NCBI GenBank assembly: GCA_029937635.1 | Contig: JAPYPM010000143.1 | Coordinates: forward strand, 1 to 6,080 | Origin: Nitrospinaceae bacterium | Lineage (GTDB): Bacteria; Nitrospinota; Nitrospinia; Nitrospinales; VA-1 | DNA: 6,080 bases | Direction of reading: 5' to 3' | Part shown: positions 5,359 to 6,080 of the stretch, piece after piece | How the letters are laid out: every line of letters starts with the position of its first letter | Numbering within the stretch: the first letter of the stretch is position 1 | Position numbers and translations under genes: made by a program | The notes under the pieces: generated by a model | Seen by the model: the letters and a program-made list of their open reading frames with translations, nothing else | Told to the model about the DNA's origin: nothing | The model's database searches: none

Positions 5359-6027
5359 ATGGAAATCCCAGGAGTTACATCGATAGATAACAGATTAAAA
5401 CCAACAGTGGAAAAAAAAGGCGGTAGTGATTTAGGGAAAGATGATTTTCTCAAGTTGCTTATAGCACAGTTAGCAGCACAGGACCCTCTGGATCCAATGG
5501 GAGCACAGGACTTTAGTGCGCAACTTGCTCAATTCAGCGGATTGGAACAAATGACGAATGTGAACACAAATCTTGAAATCATTCAGAAACTTGAGACAGT
5601 TTCACAAAATAATTCAGCGCTCAACCTTATTGGTAAGACTGTGGAGTCATATGGCAATGCTTTTAGTCATTCTGAAAATGCTTCGGAGACTCTTAGCTAT
5701 TCCTTAGATAGCGATGCCACATCAATTCGAATTGACATTTTTGATAACTCAAACAGCCAGGTTGATCTGGTCAGGCTTGGTGGTCAAACACAAGGAAAAA
5801 ATAATGCATCTTGGGATGGGTTCGATAAAAATGGGAAGCCACTTCCTGCTGGTACCTATTCTTATACGGTAAAGGCTGAAAATTACAATGGCGATACAAT
5901 TGGAGTAGATACATTTACTTCAGGTCTAGTCAGTGACGTTGTATTTGGGGATGGTGAAGCGCATGCCATCGTAAACGGAAAAGAATTACCTATTAGTTCA
6001 ATTAAACGAGTCACCATAAAACAATAA
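5359..6027 (+). CDS. flgD: Flagellar hook-capping / hook assembly protein FlgD
   Basis: FlgD sits at the tip of the growing hook, outside the cell, and guides polymerisation of FlgE; it is exported by the flagellar type III system and is absent from the finished flagellum. The 222-residue length is normal for the family. The N-terminal signature is plain: LGKDDFLKLLIAQLAAQDPLDP (25-46), then QDFSAQLAQFSGLEQMTNVNTNL (50-72). The C-terminal half (about 90-222) is the tudor/fibronectin-like portion, with the typical WDGFDKNGKPLPAGTYSY (152-169) seen in FlgD_ig domains and an IGKTVESYGN strand (91-100). The ATG at 5359 has a strong ribosome-binding site. The gene lies between fliK and flgE with short gaps, consistent with one transcript from the sigma-54 promoter. 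The call is secure. Confidence 0.96.
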   Translation: MEIPGVTSIDNRLKPTVEKKGGSDLGKDDFLKLLIAQLAAQDPLDPMGAQDFSAQLAQFSGLEQMTNVNTNLEIIQKLETVSQNNSALNLIGKTVESYGNAFSHSENASETLSYSLDSDATSIRIDIFDNSNSQVDLVRLGGQTQGKNNASWDGFDKNGKPLPAGTYSYTVKAENYNGDTIGVDTFTSGLVSDVVFGDGEAHAIVNGKELPISSIKRVTIKQ

Positions 6028-6032
6028 AAGAA

Positions 6033-6039
6033 AGAGGAG
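6033..6039 (+). promoter_or_regulatory. Ribosome-binding site of flgE
   Basis: AGAGGAG ends seven bases before the ATG at 6047. It is the strongest Shine-Dalgarno match in the operon, fitting the high amount of hook protein needed relative to FliK and FlgD. Confidence 0.85.
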
Positions 6040-6046
6040 AAGTCTA

Positions 6047-6080
6047 ATGTCACTTATCAGTACACTTTTTACCGGAGTAT
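6047..6080 (+). CDS. flgE: Flagellar hook protein FlgE, N-terminal fragment cut by the window edge
   Basis: Only eleven codons are present (MSLISTLFTGV), but they match the start of the hook/rod/basal-body family, in which a short amphipathic segment leads into a G(V)SGL motif. The position directly after flgD, with a 19-nt gap and a strong ribosome-binding site, makes FlgE the likely product, since fliK-flgD-flgE is a common gene order. FlgE polymerises into the hook under the FlgD cap to a length set by FliK. From these residues alone, another axial protein (FlgF or FlgG) cannot be excluded. Confidence 0.75.
   Translation, partial: MSLISTLFTGV

Overview
The window looks like chromosomal DNA from an AT-rich, motile Gram-negative bacterium, most likely a proteobacterium. 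It has a flagellar hook-assembly cluster (fliK-flgD-flgE) behind a well-matched sigma-54 promoter, a secreted-type Sel1-repeat protein, a CCA-encoding tRNA-Leu and a membrane-anchored spermidine-synthase-like protein. Nothing visible fixes the lineage more finely. Coding density is moderate, and two long AT-rich gaps carry what look like decayed reading frames.

Layout. Positions 1-471 hold the 3' end of a Sel1-repeat gene. Its stop codon overlaps the start of a 35-residue frame (468-575) that is little more than a signal peptide, probably the stump of a second, tandem Sel1 paralogue. After a short gap with another possible coding remnant comes tRNA-Leu(CAA) at 753-839, with a plausible promoter upstream and a strong intrinsic terminator at 857-889. 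Positions 890-1416 have no convincing gene but contain several small inverted repeats. On the minus strand, 1417-3036 encodes a 539-residue protein: a multi-helix membrane domain fused to a SpeE-like SAM-binding domain. An 8-G run sits exactly in its nucleotide-binding glycine loop. Positions 3037-3739 are an intergenic region with a possible leader peptide, hairpins and a decayed small minus-strand gene. It ends with the sigma-54 promoter and leader of the flagellar operon. From 3740 to the right edge run fliK (hook-length control), flgD (hook-cap/scaffold) and the first codons of flgE (hook protein).

How the genes work together. fliK, flgD and flgE form a tight co-directional operon: a 29-nt gap, then a 19-nt gap, with good ribosome-binding sites before flgD and flgE. 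Their products build and measure the flagellar hook: FlgD caps and guides FlgE polymerisation, while FliK is the secreted ruler that triggers the export switch. A sigma-54 promoter in front of this middle-class flagellar operon fits the temporal hierarchies known from Caulobacter, Vibrio and Pseudomonas. The Sel1, tRNA and spermidine-synthase-like genes have no evident functional link to the flagellar genes.

I do not see a clearly novel multi-gene system. The points most worth following up are the G8 tract in the SAM loop, the sigma-54 promoter with a hairpin in its leader, an internal helical duplication in FliK, and several gene remnants.
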